NCBI RefSeq assembly: GCF_024296685.1
Contig: NZ_CP100763.1
Location: 1,736,001-1,800,000, forward strand
DNA: 64,000 nt
From: Natrinema marinum
Lineage (GTDB): Archaea > Halobacteriota > Halobacteria > Halobacteriales > Natrialbaceae
Reading direction: 5' to 3'
Each line of letters begins with the position of its first letter. Within the stretch, counting starts at the first letter, position 1. Of the stretch, positions 61,614-64,000 are shown one piece after another. Under the pieces are notes generated by a model. It worked only from the letters and a program-made list of their open reading frames with translations. It had not been told where the DNA came from and did not search any database. The translations under genes were made by a program, and so were the position numbers.

Positions 61614-62516
61614 TCAGGACGGAACGCGCTCTCCGGTGGATTGTGATGCTTCCCCGACGTGCCATCGACAGACCACGACACCCGCGTTTCGCTCGGCCTC
61701 AACGGAGACCTCGAGTGAGACTTCGCTGTCGAGGGCGGCCGCGAATCCGACACCGAGAAACGAGGGAACGGGGTGATCGAACCGATCGATCGGGCCGAAC
61801 GCGCTGTCGGAGACGGTTATTTCGACTCGCTGTCCGTCACCGGAGACGACCCAGTCGGCGTCCGTCACGAACTCGAACCGGTGGCAAAGCGCGTCGATCA
61901 GTTGCTCCGCGATCGGTTCCGGCGACGTCGCGACCGGCTCGGTCAGCGCCTCGCGGAACTCGTCGTACAGGTCGCCACCGCTCGGCTCGAGCAACAGTCC
62001 GCGTCCGTCCGGATCGACGATCGGGGCGTCCCCTTCGCCGGACAGGAGGTGATCGACGCGTCCGGAGAGCAGAAGTCGAACCTCGACGCCAGTGGAGTTC
62101 GGGACCGGGACGTACGTCCGTTCGTCGGTCAGTCCCAGTGTGTCCGTGACAGCAGCGAGGTTGTCGGCGAACGCGCCGTAGACGCGTTCGCCGTCACTGG
62201 CATCGATGAATCGGCCGGCCGACAGTCCGTACGCGAGGACGCCACCGAACAGACCGACTCCGGCGAGGGGGAACAGCACGCGTTGAGCGGTCGGCAGCGC
62301 GATCGCCCCGCCCAAAGAGAGCACACCCAACGCGAGCAGGCCGGCCGTCAGCCGACGGTCGCCCGTCGAACGGCGGGACTCGTACCCCCGTCGAAGCCGG
62401 TCCGACCGCTGTTCCGTTTCGGTCGACTCAATCCCGGAACGTAGTCTCGATCCCTCGGCACCGCGGGTTTTGGCGGGCGTCACGGCGCCGCCGTCGCTCG
62501 AGTCGTTCGGACTCAC
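61614..62516 (-). CDS. hypothetical membrane-anchored protein (300 aa)
   Basis: A GTG at 62516 preceded by a GGGGGAG ribosome site opens MSPNDSSDGGAVTPAKT. A charged cytoplasmic N-terminus of about 55 residues is followed by two close hydrophobic helices (about 60-100), then a soluble domain of about 190 residues with RTYVPVPNSTGVEVRLLLSG and RFEFVTDADWVVSGDGQRVE. I do not recognise the family; similar proteins accompany DUF1616/DUF58-type surface genes in haloarchaea. The upstream 81 open codons are low-complexity and not coding. Confidence 0.65.
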   Translation of the reverse strand: MSPNDSSDGGAVTPAKTRGAEGSRLRSGIESTETEQRSDRLRRGYESRRSTGDRRLTAGLLALGVLSLGGAIALPTAQRVLFPLAGVGLFGGVLAYGLSAGRFIDASDGERVYGAFADNLAAVTDTLGLTDERTYVPVPNSTGVEVRLLLSGRVDHLLSGEGDAPIVDPDGRGLLLEPSGGDLYDEFREALTEPVATSPEPIAEQLIDALCHRFEFVTDADWVVSGDGQRVEITVSDSAFGPIDRFDHPVPSFLGVGFAAALDSEVSLEVSVEAERNAGVVVCRWHVGEASQSTGERVPS

Positions 62517-62993
62517 GAGCTCCCCCCGTGGCGTCGACGACGGCGGACGCGTTTCTCCGAGGCACGCGAGCGATAGCGATTGGACGGGCCCCGACCCCAG
62601 GAGACCGGTCTCGGTGGCGAACGAACGCTCGCGCTCTCGGCGATCGGGCGGGAATCGCGAACGCGACCTTGGAGGTGTGTCGGAGCGAGACGAGAGCGGA
62701 CGGTCCGACACGGTACCACCCGACGTGTGAATCGCATGGGCGCGGCTACCATCGGCCACCTTTTGAAGCTGACGGCGACCAATACGGAATTTCTCCTCCG
62801 ATTTCAGCCATTAAACGGGTTGTCGAACGGAAGCGGTCTCACCGATATCGAATCGAACCCAGGAACTGAAGAGACGCCATCGCCGGCCGGAGCAGACCGT
62901 GGCGGGCGGATCGCAAACGATTCGTTTCGTCGTGACTGTGTGGCGTATCGTCAATTCGATTTTTATCCGCCGGCCGTGGAACGCTCAGAAGGA
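62517..62993. other. divergent intergenic region
   Basis: About 475 bases. Several long frames on both strands are Arg/Ser-rich shadows. The DUF1616 promoter is at its right end; nothing else is identified. Confidence 0.5.
62959..62967 (+). promoter_or_regulatory. TATA box of the DUF1616 gene
   Basis: GATTTTTAT centred about 31 bases before the ATG at 62994, near-leaderless spacing. Confidence 0.55.
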
Positions 62994-64000
62994 TGGAACG
63001 GCTCCGCTCGATCCGGGAGGTACCGCGGCTCGCTCGACGACCGCCGGCGGACCTCGCCGCGGTACTCGCGGCGATCGGTCTAGTCAACGTCGTCACGTTC
63101 GCACCGGTCGTTCGACACCCGATACTCCGCGTTCCGGTCGTGCTCGCGTTCGTCCTCTTCGTTCCGGGGTACGCCGTCGTCGCCGCGCTGTTTCCGGAGC
63201 GGAACCGATCGGTCGACCGCGAGGCGGAGACCGAACACGACGGCGCCCCCGACGACGGATCGACCTCGCGGTCACGCGCGTGGTGGGGAACCGTCGACGG
63301 GGTCGACCGCGCGGCGTTCTCGGTCGCGTTCAGCGTCGTCGTCGTTCCGCTGACCGGAGCCGCGGTGAGCCTCGCGGGGTGGGAACTCCGCCCGGGACCG
63401 ATCCTCGTCGCGCTCTCGGTGGCCACCGCGTTCACGACGGCCGTCGCGATACGACGCCGCGCGGTCGTCCCCCCTGCCAGGCGGTTTCGCGTTCCGTATC
63501 GGCAGCGGCTGATCGAGGTTCGGTCCGCGCTGTTTGGCTCCGACACGCGCGGCGAGTCGATACTGAACGTCGCGCTGGTCGCGACTGTCGTGCTCGCACT
63601 TGTCAGCGTCGGCTACGCTGCCACCGTCCTGCCGGAAGACGACGAGTTCTCGACGATCTATCTCCTCTCGGACGGTGAGGATATCGAGTCCGACAGCTAC
63701 CTGTCCGATCTCGAGCAAAATCAGACCGCCGCGGTCACCGTCGGTATCGACAACCAGGAGGGACGAGGGATGAACTATACGGTCGTCGCAGTCGAACAAA
63801 CCGTCGATTCGGACGGAAACGATACCGTCGTTCGGAGGCAACGGGAGCTAGACCGATTCAACGCAACCGTTGCTGCCGGCGAAACAGTGCGCTTCGACTC
63901 CGAGGTCGATCCGACGCTGCGGGGCGAGGACGCCCGCGTTGCCTGGTTACTCTATCGAAACGGTGCGCCTGCGGAGCCGTCCACGGCCGGTGCGTATCGG
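62994..64000 (+). CDS. DUF1616 family membrane protein (3' end missing)
   Basis: Open from ATG at 62994 to the right edge (335 codons, no stop). MERLRSIREVPRLARRPPAD is followed by paired helices (about 22-66; HPILRVPVVLAFVLFVPGYA is the DUF1616 signature), an acidic loop, two more helices (about 102-145) and another (about 188-210), then an extracytoplasmic beta domain with N-x-T sequons (NQT, NYT, NDT, NAT) from about 215 on. DUF1616 proteins are common in haloarchaeal surface-glycan loci; role unknown. Confidence 0.85.

Overview
The window is a high-GC chromosomal segment from a halophilic archaeon of class Halobacteria, probably on the Natrialbales side (Natrinema/Haloterrigena-like). The evidence is acidic proteins (Asp/Glu-rich, few Lys), GTC/GAC/CTC-rich codon use, archaeal core genes (TFB, two Cdc48 ATPases, GHMP-type shikimate kinase), a surface glycoprotein with the haloarchaeal N-terminus and a PGF-CTERM tail, Tat-type secretion signals, and TATA boxes about 26-28 nt upstream of start codons (leaderless genes). 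No rRNA, tRNA, CRISPR array or intact transposon was seen. The first gene (SDR reductase) and the last (DUF1616 protein) run off the ends.

Layout. 1-12.5 kb is housekeeping: SDR reductase, a coupled nnrD/E-moaC-nitronate monooxygenase unit, acylphosphatase, MBL-fold hydrolase, 8-oxoguanine glycosylase, DUF555, UPF0058, a small zinc protein, TFB, DUF357, DUF389 and a glutaredoxin-thioredoxin reductase fusion. 12.9-15.3 kb is the S-layer-type glycoprotein with a hairpin terminator. 15.8-23.8 kb holds carbonic anhydrase, a formate/nitrite-type channel, several membrane proteins, a HemG-like flavodoxin, a membrane-anchored bactofilin coupled to an MFS protein, DUF2071 and a CPBP protease. A Tat lipoprotein of foreign-looking composition (24.2-25.6 kb) sits against the aro genes. 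25.6-35.6 kb returns to housekeeping: chorismate mutase and shikimate kinase, DUF5796, small proteins, an R2lox-like oxidase, a Bat-type regulator, two convergent cdc48 genes and larC.

From 35.8 kb onward the region is devoted to the cell surface. First come two related Gly/Asp-rich secreted mini-proteins and, divergently, a 520-residue secreted protein with five Gln/Asn-rich repeats resembling curlin (amyloid-like) repeats. Next is an eight-gene overlapping operon (39.9-48.4 kb). Its first four genes match the Wbp route to a UDP-2,3-diacetamido-2,3-dideoxy-uronic acid; a glycosyltransferase, a polysaccharide deacetylase-like protein, an alkaline-phosphatase-fold enzyme and a DUF354 GT-B protein follow. 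Downstream lie two exported PL14-like proteins, another deacetylase, an ATP-grasp enzyme, a GT-C-like membrane protein, two FemAB/GNAT proteins, a flippase, a 180-bp duplicated remnant of one FemAB gene, and membrane proteins.

Reading: the right half looks like a locus for making, exporting, decorating and trimming a surface glycan or exopolysaccharide, next to a candidate amyloid-like matrix module (35.8-39.4 kb). That module is the best candidate here for an undescribed system. Function names rest on motifs read by eye; no database search was run.
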